Positions 21,288 through 33,350 of a DNA stretch of 64,000 nt are shown here, one piece after another. How positions within the stretch are numbered: position 1 is the stretch's first letter; every line of letters begins with the position of its first letter. Made by a program: the position numbers and the translations under genes. The stretch comes from Haematococcus lacustris (taxonomy: Eukaryota > Chlorophyta > Chlorophyceae > Chlamydomonadales > Haematococcaceae): the NCBI GenBank assembly GCA_030144725.1, contig JASKMD010000008.1, positions 5,645,056 to 5,709,055 of the forward strand. Reading direction: 5' to 3'. The notes beneath the pieces are model-generated. The model made no database searches. It saw nothing but the letters and a program-made list of their open reading frames with translations, and had not been told where the DNA came from.

Positions 21288-24200
21288 ATGTTTGTCGTAC
21301 GGACGGGCCACAGCAAGTGGGCGACCATCTCCGCCCACTGCCTGGATGACTCCCCGCTGCTAGCCAACAGGTGCAGCAGCGGTCATGCTGGCCATGCGTC
21401 TGGTGGAACACGCTCCGCTTGTGCACCTAGGTCATGATGATCATCATCATCACCATCATCACCAGCAGGAGCAGCAGCAGCAGCAGCATTGTCAGCAGCA
21501 GCATGATCATAATCATCATCATCCTCATGACATGGCTCTGCCAAACTTGCATCGCCGCAGACTCAGCGCCATCAGCATGTGCATAAAGATCATGTTGCCA
21601 GTAGCAAAGCCAGCCAAGGCAGCTGTCATGGAAGCCAGATCACCCTAGAGTTGACCTGGTGCCCCAGGCACATGTGCAGGTGCATGGACACGGACTGGGC
21701 AGCACTGGTGCAGCAAGGAGTGGTGTGCCACAGGCTTGCGGCGCGTGCATGGGATAGGTGAGAGGTCAACAGCTGGCTGCACATCCTCTTGCCATGCAAC
21801 TGCATGTGATCCATCACATCCCTGGGTTTGAATAGGGGCAGTGCTAGCCATCTGTCAGTCAGTTGTCTGTCCAAGCCAAAGCAAAGGAGCCGACCCCATG
21901 TCCATGCAGGTTTTGCTGGCTGCAGCTATGCTTGCCCTGGCTGTCAGACGCCAGTGAGCTGCCCCTTCCTCTGCAGCAGCCGGCACCTCTCCTATCTCCC
22001 ATCACCCCTTCACAATGGCTTGACACAGTAGTAGTAGCTAGCTCAGCCCCAGACCCTGCCTCCCCTGCTCAACCTATCATCTCAACTGATCAGCCAGATG
22101 CTTCAAAAGAACAGCTGCTTGTGGGCGTGCAGCAACAGCATCTGCAGCAGGCTGCGGACATGCAGCAAGAGCAGCGGCAAGAGCAGCAGGAGTTGCAGCA
22201 GGAGTTGCAGCAGCAGCAGCAGCAGCAGCAGCAGGGGTTGCAGCAGGAGTTGAAGCAGCAGGAGCAAAAGCTGCCCACAGACGTGGAAGAACAGCAGGAG
22301 CACCACGCAGCCAAAGACGTGCAACAAAAGCAGCAGCAAGAGCAGGAACAGCTGCGCATGGAGCAGCAGCAGCAGCAGGGCATAGAGCAAGGACAGCACC
22401 AGCACTACCAGCAGCCACTGCAGCAAATCACAGAGCAGCAGCTGGGTATTGATGCTGAGCTGCTGCCAGATCAGCCGTCCTCATGTGCCCCTCTGCCTGG
22501 ACTGCCCTGCATTCTGTCAGTAGCAGCAGCAGCAGCAGCACAGGCTGGAGGGGCAGCAGGACCAGCAGGTACAATCTCAGAGGCAGCAAGTGCAGACCCG
22601 GCAGCCGCTGCAGTGCAACACAGTGCTGCTGACCTCCCTGACTCACCGCCTCCCCAGGCCCTGGACTGGCCTGCGTGCCCTCCTCACCCAGTCCTCGTCC
22701 ACACCAATGCCAGGCAGCAGCAGGCTATGCCCAGCGGCGAGCCAGAGGCTGCCCTGCCTGCCCCGGGATTGCCGCCAAGCAGTGCCGCCCCACTGCTGAA
22801 TGCCACCCTGCCCAATCCTGACCCTGACTGCGGCCCCACACCACCACCACCAGCACTGCCACCCAGTGGCACACACCTAGCCCCAGGGGCCCCTGATCAG
22901 CCCCATCAGGCCACCCTTGTGCCCCTCCCTCACGCTGCTCAACTGACGCCGCGGTTTAGCCACACCCCTGGTGGGCTACAGCTGCCACTGCCTGGCCAGC
23001 GGGACCCTGCCCCTGCGCCACTCTCCTCGTCGCCACCTAGCCAACCTAGACAGCTGCCACTGCCTGGCCAGCCCCTGCCTATTGGGGCGCAACCAAGCCA
23101 GTCCTTGCCTTGCCAGGTGCAGCCTGGCCAGCTCTTGCCTGATCAGGCACAGCCTGGCCAGCTCTTGCCTGTTCAGGCACAGCCAGGCCAGCTAGTGTCC
23201 GGGCAGCTGCTGCTATCAGCGCAGCAGCAGCAGCAGGTGGGGCAGCAGCAGAGGCAACAGCAGGGATGGCAGCCGGTGCAGCCGATGCATCAGCAGCAGC
23301 AAGGGCAAGGGCACGGGCAGGAGCAGCAGGACGTACAGCAGCAGGGTCAGCAGCTGCAGGGGCCCTCCCACAGGCAGCGCCCAGAGCAGCAGCAGCAGAC
23401 GCGGCCCCAGCAGCAGCAGCAGCAGCAGCAGCCACGTTCCAGGCGCAGGTCAGGGGCGCAGTTTGCGGCAAGCCCCTTACATCCCGCCCTGCTTCGCATA
23501 CTGTCCGGCAAAAAAGGCGCTGCAGTGATGGCCTTCATCAAGAGCTTTGCCAATGTGGCGACAGCAGCTGCTGCTTCCGTGGCTGCTGAGACCACTAGTG
23601 CTGCTGCTTGTGGTGTTGGTGCTGCTGCTGGAATGGGGGTGTCGCCAGCTGGCAGTGAGGCGGCGGCCCTGTTGTCCAGCAGGGCACACAGGGCTGCGGG
23701 TTACAAGGCGGCCCTGCAGGGGGTCACCAAGGTCAGGGGCCAGCCCCAGCGTGGCCTACCCTGGGCTGTACAGCAGCAGCAGTGGCGCAAGCGGGAGGAG
23801 GGGCAGCGTCCACAGGGACAGGCGCAGGGCCAACGGCAGCAAGGGGCCCAAGGCCAACGCCAGGGACAGGGGCAGCAGCAGCAGGGGCAACAGCAGCAGC
23901 AGCAGGGGCAGGGGCAGCAGGGGCAGGGGCAACAGCAGCAGCAGCAGGGGCAGGGGCAGCAGCAGCAGGGGCAACAGCAGCAGAGGCAGCAGCAGCAGGG
24001 GCAGCAGCAGCAGGGGCAGCAGCAGCAGGAGCAGGGCCAGCAGCAGGGGCAGCAGCAGCAGCAGCAGGGGCAAGTGCAAATGCAAGGGCGTTGGCCAGGT
24101 CAGGAGAGCCAGCAGCAGGGGCAGCACCACCAAAAGCGGCCCAAGCCCATCGATTGTGGTCTGCCCTTTGCTAAGGTAATTGCTCACCACTGCCACTCCC

Positions 24201-27200
24201 TTTGCTGCTCCTGCTGCTGCTGCTGCTGCTGCCTTTCTGCTGCCCCTGCTCCCCCTGCTGCTCCTGCCCCTCCTGCTCCCCATGCGGCTGCTGCTCCCAT
24301 GCGGCTGCTGCTCCCATGCTGCTGCTGCCGCTTGGCTCCTGAGCAGCAGCATCAGACCAGCTGTTGCCTTTGTGACCTTGTCTGGCCGCTGCCCCGCCAG
24401 GGCCCTGCTGCCCTAGAGGACTTCATGGCTGGTCTGGCAACGCCCCATGCCTCCCCTCCTGCCACACCTTCACCGCAAAAAAAAGTGGCAACAATAGTGG
24501 CAGCAGCAGGGGCAGCAGCAGGGGCAGCAGCAGCAGTGGGATCAGCAGGATCAGCAGGAGGAGCAGGAGGAGCAGGAGGAGCAGCAGCAGCAGCAGCAGC
24601 AGGAGCAGCAGAGACATCCCCCCCATTTCACCACTCAGGCAGGAAGCGGCCTGGGGACCCACCCCCCTACCCCGACACTGGCAGGCCTCACCCCCGCCTG
24701 CACCGCAGCCCCATACCGTGCTCCCAGCACCATCCACCTGGCCCCCACCCCACTCCTAGCCAGCCCCTGCCAAGCAGTCTGCAGGCCAGCAGGCTGGGGG
24801 GGTCCCAGGCCCCACCCCCCTCCACCCTGGCCCACACCACACCGAGCCACGAGCCTGTGACCAGAGGCGACTTGGAGACCCTGCCACCCGCCGCCTTGCC
24901 CGAGCCGACAGCAGCAGGGGGCGCAGGGGGGGCGGAGGAGCAGGTGAAGAGGCGTGGGAGGCGTGGGAGGAGGTTGCATAGGGTCAGAGGGCAGGGTGGT
25001 GGCGGCTTAGGGGGCAGAGGGCAGGGCAGGAGCGGTGTTGCGGGTAGAGGCCAAGGGGCACTCCGGGGTGGGGTTGCCTCCCAACATGCCAGTGTGGGGG
25101 GTAGGGGGGTCCAGGGTGGGAGCTCCCTCGCTCCCTTCCCCAGATCACGGCCTGGTGCAGGTGCTGTACCAGGAGCAGCAGGGGCACCAACAGGGGCGGG
25201 GGCCCTGGCTGCTGCCACTGCCGTCCTGGGTTACCCTGCTACAGCGCCACTGACGGCAGGAGCAGGTGTTGTACCAGGAGCAGCAGGGGCAGCAGCAGGG
25301 ACGGCAGCAGGGGCAGCAGGGGCGGCAGGGGCAGCAGGGGCGGCAGGGGCAGCGGGGGCAGCAGGGGCGGCAGGGGCAGCAGCAGGAGGATCCTTGAAGC
25401 TGCCCCTCCCAGCTGCCCCCATGCTGCAGCGCCAGCTTCTCGCCAGCTCAACAGGAGGCACCCCCCAGCCCATGCTGCGCTCCTGTCCCCGCGGCTCCTT
25501 TTCCCCCTTCAGCTACCAGACTACGGTGCGCAAGGCCCGCTACACCACCACCCTGCATGCTCGCAGCTCTGCCACCACACCCACCTCAAGGCCAGTCTCG
25601 CCTGATGCCTCCAGCCTCCAGCAGCCAAGGCTGCAGCAGCAGCAGCAGCAGCAGCAGCAGACACTGCAGCAGCAGCAGCAGCAGCAGCAGCAAACGCCCC
25701 AGCAGCAGCAGACACACCAGCAGCAACACATGCCCCAGCTGCAGCAGCAGCAGCAGACGCCCCAGCAGCAGCAGCAGCAGCAAGCGTCCAAGCAGGAGCA
25801 GCAGCCACCAGGGCCGCATCAGCTGTCCAAAGCCCAGAAGCCGAGGGACCAACAGCAGCAGGCTTTGGCCGAGCCAGCAGGTGCAGGGGCAGCACGGGCA
25901 GCACCCGCACCAACCATGACACCAACCCCTTCCTCCTCGCGCCACGCTACACCGCAATCACCTGCCCGCACCCTGATCAGCCGCAGTGAGGCCGCAGCCC
26001 GGGCCAAGGGCCAAGCCACACCAGTGACACCTGCCCCATCCCCATCCCCTGCCGCAACCTCAACGCCAGGGCCAGCTCCGACCCCTGCCAAAACCCCTGC
26101 CCCTATCCCTGCCCACCCCCCTCGACCTGCCTTACTCTCATTCCAGAGGCCAGCTCCCGCCTCTGCCTACACCCCTGCCACCATTCCCCACAACCCCCCT
26201 CCCCCCGCTGCTGTCATGCCCCAGGGGCAACCTCCCGCCCCTGCACCTGCTCCAGCGCGCCCCAGGGACGCCATTCCTGCCAAGGCGGGCATACCTACCA
26301 AATCCCAAGCCGCTGTGGCCACTGCCCACACCTCCGCTGCCACCGCACCTTCACGCAGAGGGGCAGGTGCTGACAGCACAGCACGCCTTGCACGGCCTGG
26401 GACTCAGGCCATTGCTAAAGATCGCCCCCCTGGCCACCCTCAGCCCTCAGCACCGCCTGCTGCTGCCAAGCACTGCACCCCCACCTCTCCCCCTACCGCT
26501 GCCCCTGCCCCCAAACCCACCCCAGCACGGGCCAACACGCCAGCCACGATGGCCAAGCTGCGCCCTGCTGCCACTGGACAACACCCCAAGCCAGCCCCTG
26601 GGCCACACAGACCCACCCGCACCCCCAGCACCAGCCAGCCCACTGCCCTTGATCCACACGCCCCATGCCGTGCCTCACAGACTGCAGCAACACCCCATGC
26701 TGCACCCAAGCCCTCCATCACACCTGCCCCTGTCCCTGTCCTCTCCCCCCGGGCCTCCCTACCCCTGCAACAGGCCCTTGGTGCACCAGCTCACCTCCAC
26801 GCCCCAGCCCCTGCACCCGCTCGCTCCACCCCCACCACCCTGCCCTTGAGCCCTCCGGCTGCCAAGCCCTCCCAGGTGCTCACCCCTGCTCCAGCCGCAG
26901 CCCCTGCCACTGGCCCAGCAGCAGCAGCAGCAGCAGCAGCAGGTGAGAGGGAGGGCGCCCCAGCCATCACCTGCCTGGCTGCCTCCCGCATGGCCTCAGA
27001 GCGCTGCCTCCTGCCCTGCCGCTGTGGCCTGGACCCTACAAACCCCTTGGCGGTGAGTGCGTGGTGAAGGGATTCACCATCCAACACCCAGGGCCACCGG
27101 GCTCATTCCTCCCTCACTGAATGGCACCCCTAGCAAGACACACCCCTCACACACTGTCACACCCAGCCCTGCACACCCCTCACTCACTGTCACACCCAGC

Positions 27201-29281
27201 CCTGCACACCGCTCAACACTGTCACACCTTGGGAACACACCCCTCATGCAGCTTTCAACCCAGGACACCGCAGCCAAACCTGGCAACCACACTGAGTGTT
27301 GAGACACCAGCCTGCCAGCCTGCCAGCCTGCCAGCCGGCCAGCCTGCCAGCCGGCCAGCCTGCTGCTGACTGCTGGCTGCTGAGTGCTGGCTGCTGGCTG
27401 CTGATCGTTGGCTGCTGCACCACAGGTGGGGCGGCTGCAGCTGTGCTGGGAGTACCGGCCTCAGGGGGGTTCGGGCCCACGCGGTGCCTTTGCCGCCTGT
27501 GTGCATTCTTCTCCCTCGGACCTCAGCTGCCTGTTGAACAGGGTGAAGCGCTGGGGCGAGCCGCCACAGCCCCGCCCCACATCGCTCAGAAACCAGGTGC
27601 GCAGGGTGGGGCAGGGCAGGACAGGGTGGGGCAAGGAGGGGTGTAGCAGGTCTGGGCGGGGAATGGCCGGGTGGGGTGGGGCAGGTGCCGCGGGGTGGGG
27701 CGGTGGGGCCGCATAGCCTCTGCTGCAAGGCAACAGTCATAGTCACAGGCAGCTTGTTGCCTGGCTGAAGCCCAACTTGTAGACACAGGCCCCTTCCCGC
27801 CTTGGCATGTCCAGCTGCCATGCCACACCCCCTGCTGCCCCACACCTCCCTTTGCTGCAGCTCGGCCTGGCGGACATGCTGAACCCAGCGGTCACGGCAG
27901 CTGGGCAGAAGGTGGTGGTGACTCTGCAGGGCTTGGTGCAGGAACATGACTTTCAACACACCCTGGGTGGGGTCTTCGGGGCGGAGCTCAACGGCCAGGT
28001 GGGCCTCAGCCCTACCTCTGTGCCGCTGCACCTGCCCTGACCCTGACCCTGACCCTGACCCTGACCCTGACCCTGACCCTGACCCTGACCCTGACCCTGA
28101 CCCTGACCCTGACCCTTTGTATTCTGTAGCTGACATGCCACATGTCTTCAAAGCCGCGCTTGCCGGCCTGCTCACCAGCCTGCCTGCCTCCCTTCCATCT
28201 TGCCTGCCCACCTGGCTGCCTCCTGCTTTGCTGCGCAGGTGGTGGCCCTGGTGGCGGGCAGCGGCACCTCTGCAGTAGAGATGCAGCGCCTGATGTGCAT
28301 CTTGGACACACAGCAGCTGGAGGCAGAGCAGAGGGAGCTCAGCCAACCGCAAATCGGCATGGCCCAGGTCAGTGGCACAGGCGCCCGGGTCCATCACACT
28401 TGATGTCACGGTCTGCAATGCTGCTGGGCGCCAGCCGTGTGATGATGGGGCAGACACACCGTGGCTCCTTCCTGCCATCAGTGAAGAGCAACACTGTCAT
28501 ATGCCTAGGCAATCATGCAGGGAAGGAATGAGTGAGGAACACAGAAACACGAGGTGCCCCCTTTCCACAACATGTGGCTTATTTCACTAACTCATGCACT
28601 GCACGGCGTGACCGTTATGTGCGTCCAGCCCTGCTGCAATATTTACACTCTGGCCTTACCATTTAACCACCACCACACCACCACCACCACACACCACCAC
28701 ACCACCACCAGCACACACCACTACCACCGCCACGCCACCACCACCACTACCACACACCACCACCACCACCACCACCACCACCACCACGACACCACCACCA
28801 CCACCACCACCACCACCACCACACCACCCAACATCGTGCATGCTGCGTTGATGTTGCCAAGGTTGCATAAAGATGTAATCAGTGGCCTGACAAGCGCCTC
28901 CTGCCTGCCTGCCTTCCCTCCCACCCACCTGTCAGCTGGCCTACCCGATTTCTTGTCTGCCTGCTTGCCTGCCTGCTGAACTCAGGCAAGTATAAGCTTG
29001 CCAGTGATTGGGCCTGTCAAGTATAAGGTAAGCTCAAGGTACTTTGCAATGCTTAGCAGTATGGATGAGGCATGACACTTGCACTGTTGGATACACTTCA
29101 GCACCTGACCCTGACCCTGACCCTGACCCTGGTGTCCATTAACCTCGCAGATGTTTCTTTTCACGAACAACTCCCCGTTCTGCACGGATCTGCTGGCAGA
29201 CCTGCCCTGCTCGCTACGCATCAAGTTTGCGGACCGGCGTGCCCTGCTAGCGCTGCTCAAGGTGGACAGGTGCCGGCAGTA
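21288..29281 (+). CDS. Gln/Ala/Pro-rich multi-exon protein of unknown function
   Basis: Exons: 21288-21370, about 22042-24175, 24401-27052, 27426-27596, 27861-27998, 28239-28367 and 29151-29281 (TAG). Phases agree from 24175 to the end. The intron 24176-24400 is a multiple of three, so an unspliced frame stays open across it. The protein exceeds 1,800 residues. Residues roughly 1-700 are poly-Gln and Gln/Pro-rich, the middle has poly-Ala/Gly and Thr/Pro/Ala tracts, and the last ~220 residues are ordinary globular-looking sequence (CRCGLDPTNPLA; LCWEYRP; MLNPAVTAAGQKVVVTLQGL; LMCILDTQQLEAEQREL; LRIKFADRRALLALLK). No domain is recognised. Long Gln tracts suggest a nuclear regulatory or condensate-forming protein, but this is inference. 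The 5' part is duplicated upstream. The true start codon may be the exon-initial ATG at 21288 or lie further upstream. Confidence 0.6.
28037..28116 (+). repeat. (CCCTGA)n hexamer array, second locus
   Basis: About 13 perfect units, immediately after the donor at 27999 in the Gln-rich gene. A third short array lies at about 29105-29132 just upstream of the last exon. Confidence 0.95.
28670..28832 (+). repeat. (ACC)n/(CAC)n microsatellite
   Basis: About 160 bp of imperfect ACC repeats in the last intron of the Gln-rich gene. Confidence 0.9.
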
Positions 29282-30540
29282 GCCCTGCACTGGGTTGCGA
29301 GTGTGGACCCAGTGCAGCCTAAATAGGCCGTGCAGCCTGTGGCCCCTCGCTGCCTGACCTGGCCTTGGCCCTGATTATACAGCCTCAACTTCAGCTCATG
29401 CGCAGCCGTGGCCTTGCCTTCCCCTCAGCCCCAGCCAGGCCATGCCTGCAAGCCTCAAGTGGGATGGGCAGGGTGCACCAGCAGCAACCAGTATGGTACA
29501 GTCTACGGAGGTGGCTGGGGCCATTGGTGGACCTGCTCCTTGAGCACTGCATCCAAGTCCTGGTGGATGACAGTCAAGGCGGTGCGAAGAGCCGCAAGGC
29601 CACTGGGCGTGTTTGGCAAAAGTGTGGAGTGAGAGGGGAGGGCAGAGGAGCTCCTTTAGCAGGGGATGGTGGCTTATGGGCACCTTGCATGGGTGACTTG
29701 GAGTGAGGTGCATGCAAGCCGCATCTTAGGCCACTCAGTGGGGGTCCAGCTGTCCTGCTGCTCTTTCCCATCTTGAGCAGCTTTCCTACCACAGCCCCTA
29801 GGCCTTGGTGCTCCGGTCAGGTTCCCCATCATACTATGAGGCTAGTGTGAGGAGGGTGTTGAATATCAGGATGCACTGTCACAGATGTCAACCCTCTGAA
29901 CAGCATGCATTCCCAGCTGTTCCTACCTGTTCCCAGCTGGCACCTGCCCTATGCATGTGTGCCACTTGTGCCAGCCCACAAGATCACCGCTGCTGGCCAG
30001 CACAACAGCAGGGCTTCCCAAAAGCACGACAGCACACAGCATGGTTTCCCACGTAAGACGCATGGAATGTCGTGTGTGGCCATGGACAAGGCAGGGTGGC
30101 TTTGGGTGAGCAGCTTCATGGCTTCATGCGCATGGTGTCAACAGGGCCAGGGTGGTGTCTGTAGCCCATGTGGCAGCTGCAATGTCTGCCAGTTGCATCA
30201 TGACAGACACAATGCCGCTGAGGAAATAGCTGGTTGCGAGCGCTATGCGTGCGGCACTCAGACCAAGGTGCCACCACAGCTTGACGCATCTAGTGATTAC
30301 TGTGCCCCAGCGAACATGCATCGCCCTGCTGCTCGCGTCATGTAGCGTGTATGATGTGACTTGCCCTGACCCCACGCATCCATGCACATGGGCGTCTGTT
30401 GCCAATCAAGCCTAATTCTGCGATGCCTACGCACATCCTCTGGGTCTCTGCCTGCCTGCACCGCCATCTGAGTTGTGCATGGATGCCAGGTTTACTGCAT
30501 GTGCCAAGTTGTCATGAGCATGGCTACTTCAGGGTAGTAT
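29282..30540. other. No gene recognised
   Basis: Downstream of the stop at 29281 there are open frames on both strands (for example 29905-30345, plus), but none has splice or motif support. The 3' UTR of the Gln-rich gene should occupy the first part. Confidence 0.45.
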
Positions 30541-31476
30541 CGGTGCGTTTCCAATAGGCTGCATGGGAGGTGGGAGCTGGGAGCGGAGCCGCATGGGCCC
30601 ATGCACCGATTTGGTGTTTCCATTGCGCTGAATCTGGGAGCTTGGAGCTGCATGGACCCTTTTGGCTGCATTTTTACAAGTTTGCAACACGACTCTTGGT
30701 GGGCTGGTGCTTTGCAAGGCTATGATCTTTGCCTATTGCAGGTTGTGTGGTGCAGTTTGCAGGACTACAGGTTTGGTGACAACAAGTTCGCTCTTCTCCC
30801 GTTAGCTGGGGTGGCAAGCAGAGTAGCAAGTAGTAGATGTGCACGGCAAGCTAAGCTAATCTCCGCGTTAGCGGGCGAAGCAAGTCAGCTGTACAAGCCG
30901 CGCAAGCGGGACAAGCTAAACATTCTCCGCGTTTAACATTCTCCGCAAAGCGGGCAAAGCAAGTAAAGCACAGCAGGTGCAGGCAAGCAGCAACTTTGCA
31001 GGCAAGCAGCAACTTTGCAGGCAGGACTGCACACTAGCGGTGTTGAGGTTGCGATAGAACTGCGGAGGAGGGCCTTGTGCCGTTGTCTCCTCAGCGATGT
31101 TGCCAGTGGACCGATACCGGGGCACAGGCGCGCAGAGCAGCGCAGAGCATAGCAGAGCAGAGCTCGCAAAAACATTTAAATTTAAAATGCAGCTCCAAAC
31201 GCCCCATGTTCTCCGCGCCTGGCTCCACTGGGCTCCAATCATGGGATACATTGGAGGCAGAAGGCCCTTTTGGGAGAACATGGGCAGGACATGGGGGCTG
31301 CATGCCTAGCTCCCATCTCCAAGCATTGGAAACGGGAGCGCGGAGGAGCCGCATGGAGACCGCATGCACCGTGTTTGGCTCGAGCTCCCAGCTCCCAGCT
31401 CCCGCTCCAACGCCTCCATGCAAAAAAGTGCCATGCAGCTCCCAGCTCCCAACTCCCACGCATTGGAAACGCACTG
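30541..31476. mobile_element. 936-bp non-autonomous TIR element
   Basis: The left end CGGTGCGTTTCCAAT (30541-30555) matches the inverted right end (31462-31476) with one mismatch. TAT flanks both ends (30538-30540 and 31477-31479), a possible 3-bp target duplication. Inside are many copies, in both orientations, of GGAGCTGGGAGCTGCATGG-like sequence concentrated near the ends. There are also duplicated CTCCGCGTT and GGCAAGCAGCAACTTTGCA segments. No transposase is encoded. Confidence 0.65.
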
Positions 31477-31761
31477 TATGTGCGCTGTAGTATGTTGTCG
31501 CTTTTGCAATCAGCACTGTACACGAGCATGGTGTTGCATGTGATACCCATGGGATGTCAACAAAGGAAACGAAATACTCATACGCCATTAGGAGGATATG
31601 AGCATGATGAAGCAGACGGCTGGGCTCATCCAATGTGATCAAGGTGACATGCGCTGTCTCAGACAAACAAAACTCATTCAACATGTTTGACTGTGGGTAA
31701 CCTCGCTCAGCTACACATCACCCCATCAAAACCAACAGCTTAGTGCGTTTTGTAAGGCTAC

Positions 31762-32084
31762 CAGCCCCTTGTCCCTCACTAGGGCCTCCATCCTAGCCGG
31801 AACTAGCAGCCACTAGCAGCCACTAACTAGCTCCGGCTAAAATAGTGTTATTGGGCTGTGTGGAGTAAACCCAGTGCACTAATGGCACATGAGCCGCCTA
31901 CCACCTACATGGTTGCCTGACCCGAGGGCTATGCAGTAGAGTTGGCATGACAAAACATGCACTAATTGAAAGCTGATGACAGCTCAAAGTGGGGGGGGGC
32001 ACACACTACTGTGCCTCATCAGGCTGCTGCTGCTGCTCCTGGGCCTTGGGGGGCTTGTCTCGCAGCCGCTTGTACCCCAGGCCA
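31762..32084 (-). pseudogene. Fanzor alpha 3'-end fragment fused to basic module
   Basis: The minus strand matches the last ~40 codons and the 3' non-coding region of the near-full Fanzor copy (39258-39585). Upstream in the sense direction it switches abruptly at 32085 to the KKKRKG-encoding module (32085-32154). In that alternative frame the peptide continues as LAWGTSGCETS. It is a chimeric fragment, probably from recombination between mobile copies. Confidence 0.7.
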
Positions 32085-32369
32085 GGGGACACGAACCTTT
32101 ACGTTTCTTGTCGCTACCCTTCCGCTTCTTCTTAGCCATCACGCGATGCGCAGTAGGCGTGTAAGGCTACCAGCCTGACTAAACTACTAGGGCCTATGCG
32201 TTATTGCGGCCCGGCTCTCAATGCCCCGGTGCAGCCTCTGCCTGCCCTTTGTCACGGGCATGCTACGGTGCATGGTGTGCACCAGTGCTGCGCGATTGGG
32301 TAATGATGTAATAAATCGGTAATAAACCAGCGCAAAAAACGGTAATAAGTTGAAAAAGTCGTCCTCAAA

Positions 32370-32657
32370 ATGAGTGAACTGTATTACATCGGTAATAGCT
32401 CCGCCGCCCGTTTGGTACTCCGCTTATTACTTATGCCCACCACAGCCGAACATCCATCGCAGAACAACCACATAGCATCCCAACGTTCTGTAACGACAAT
32501 TGCCGATGACGTCAGCCTCAGTGCCAACCTGTCCAGCACTTTGCGTTTGTACCTTGACAAGACCTTCACCCTCAAGACGTTCCCCTACAAAGAGGCCATT
32601 GATTACTGGATGGCTGGGGCATCTGCAAGGGGCCGTTACCTAGGGCACAGGGGCTAG
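32370..32657 (+). pseudogene. Possible hAT-type transposase C-terminal fragment
   Basis: A 95-codon frame ends with LSSTLRLYLDKTFTLKTFPY followed by KEAIDYWMAGA. The pattern (short helix, acidic residues, then a x-x-Y-W motif) is reminiscent of the hAT C-terminal dimerisation region, but the match is weak. It is embedded in GTAATAA-rich sequence (32290-32405) with repeated CGGTAATA words. It could also be a host exon. Confidence 0.25.
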
Positions 32658-32659
32658 TG

Positions 32660-33151
32660 CTACAGCCCAGCCTGTTGCATGCTGACCCATTAGGGCTAGG
32701 GTCTTGAGCTACAGCCCAGCCTGTTGCATGCTGGCCCATTAGGGCTAGGGTGTGGGGCTACAGCCCAGCCTGTTGCATGCTGGCCCATTAGGGCTAGGGT
32801 GTGGGGCTACAGCCCAGCCTGTTGCATGCTGACCCATTAGGGCTAGGGTGTGGGTCTACAGCCCAGCCTGTTGCATGCTGGCCCATTAGGGCTAGGGTGT
32901 GGGGCTACAGCCCAGCCTGTTGCATGCTGGCCCATTAGGGCTAGGGTGTGGGTCTACAGCCCAGCCTGTTGCATGCTGACCCACTAGGGCTAGGGTGTGG
33001 GGCTACAGCCCAGCCTGTTGCATGCTAACTAATTAGGGCTAGGGTGTGGGGCTACAGCCCAGCCTGTTGCATGCTGACCCATTAGGGCTAGGGTGTGGGT
33101 CTACAGCCCAGCCTGTTGCATGCTGACCCATTAGGGCTAGGGTGTGGGGCT
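32660..33151. repeat. 49-bp satellite, 10 copies
   Basis: Ten units start at 32660 and every 49 bp thereafter up to 33101. Consensus words are CTACAGCCCAGCCTGTTGCA and TTAGGGCTAGGGTGTGGGG. Units differ at a few positions, mainly GGCCC/GACCC and GGGG/GGGT. It is non-coding. Confidence 0.97.
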
Positions 33152-33184
33152 ATGTGGGATATGCTGCATCCAGGTCCTACAAGG

Positions 33185-33350
33185 GAGTATGCTGTAACTA
33201 TATAGAACTAGTTGGTGAATTTTGCGATATTTTGCGATTTATGTTTAACAAGCATTCAATCAATGAATCAATCATAAAAATAATAATAAATATAAAATAA
33301 TAAGAGAATAATAATAAAAATCCCTTGTTTGATGTCTTTTATTACTCTGA
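33185..33350. other. AT-rich island
   Basis: About 165 bp of strongly AT-rich sequence (AATAATAATAAATATAAAA type) in an otherwise GC-rich region, directly after the 49-bp satellite. No gene is seen. It may be a transposon insertion target, a matrix-attachment-like stretch or element remnant. Confidence 0.7.

Larger units (their letters stand above)
16393..22290. repeat. Tandem duplication, unit 2, interrupted by a 2.3-kb insertion
   Basis: Unit 2 runs 16393-18441 and 20743-22290, with the insertion 18442-20740 between. It is near-identical to unit 1. The clearest difference is a short patch at about 16940-16967, inside the MITE copy, that replaces 13346-13371 and adds 2 bp. Confidence 0.95.

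Noticed and set aside
23756..24352. Leucine-run frame on the minus strand, looks like a membrane protein
   Set aside because: It is the complement of a CAG/poly-Gln coding tract; LLLL runs are the antisense of Gln codons.
27255..28478. 407-codon open frame on the minus strand
   Set aside because: It runs antisense through at least three phase-consistent plus-strand exons and the CCCTGA array (read as GSGSGS). It is a shadow of the real gene and repeat.
32660..33151. Telomere-like repeat because of TTAGGG words
   Set aside because: The period is 49 bp with only one TTAGGG-like word per unit. It is not a telomeric heptamer or octamer array.
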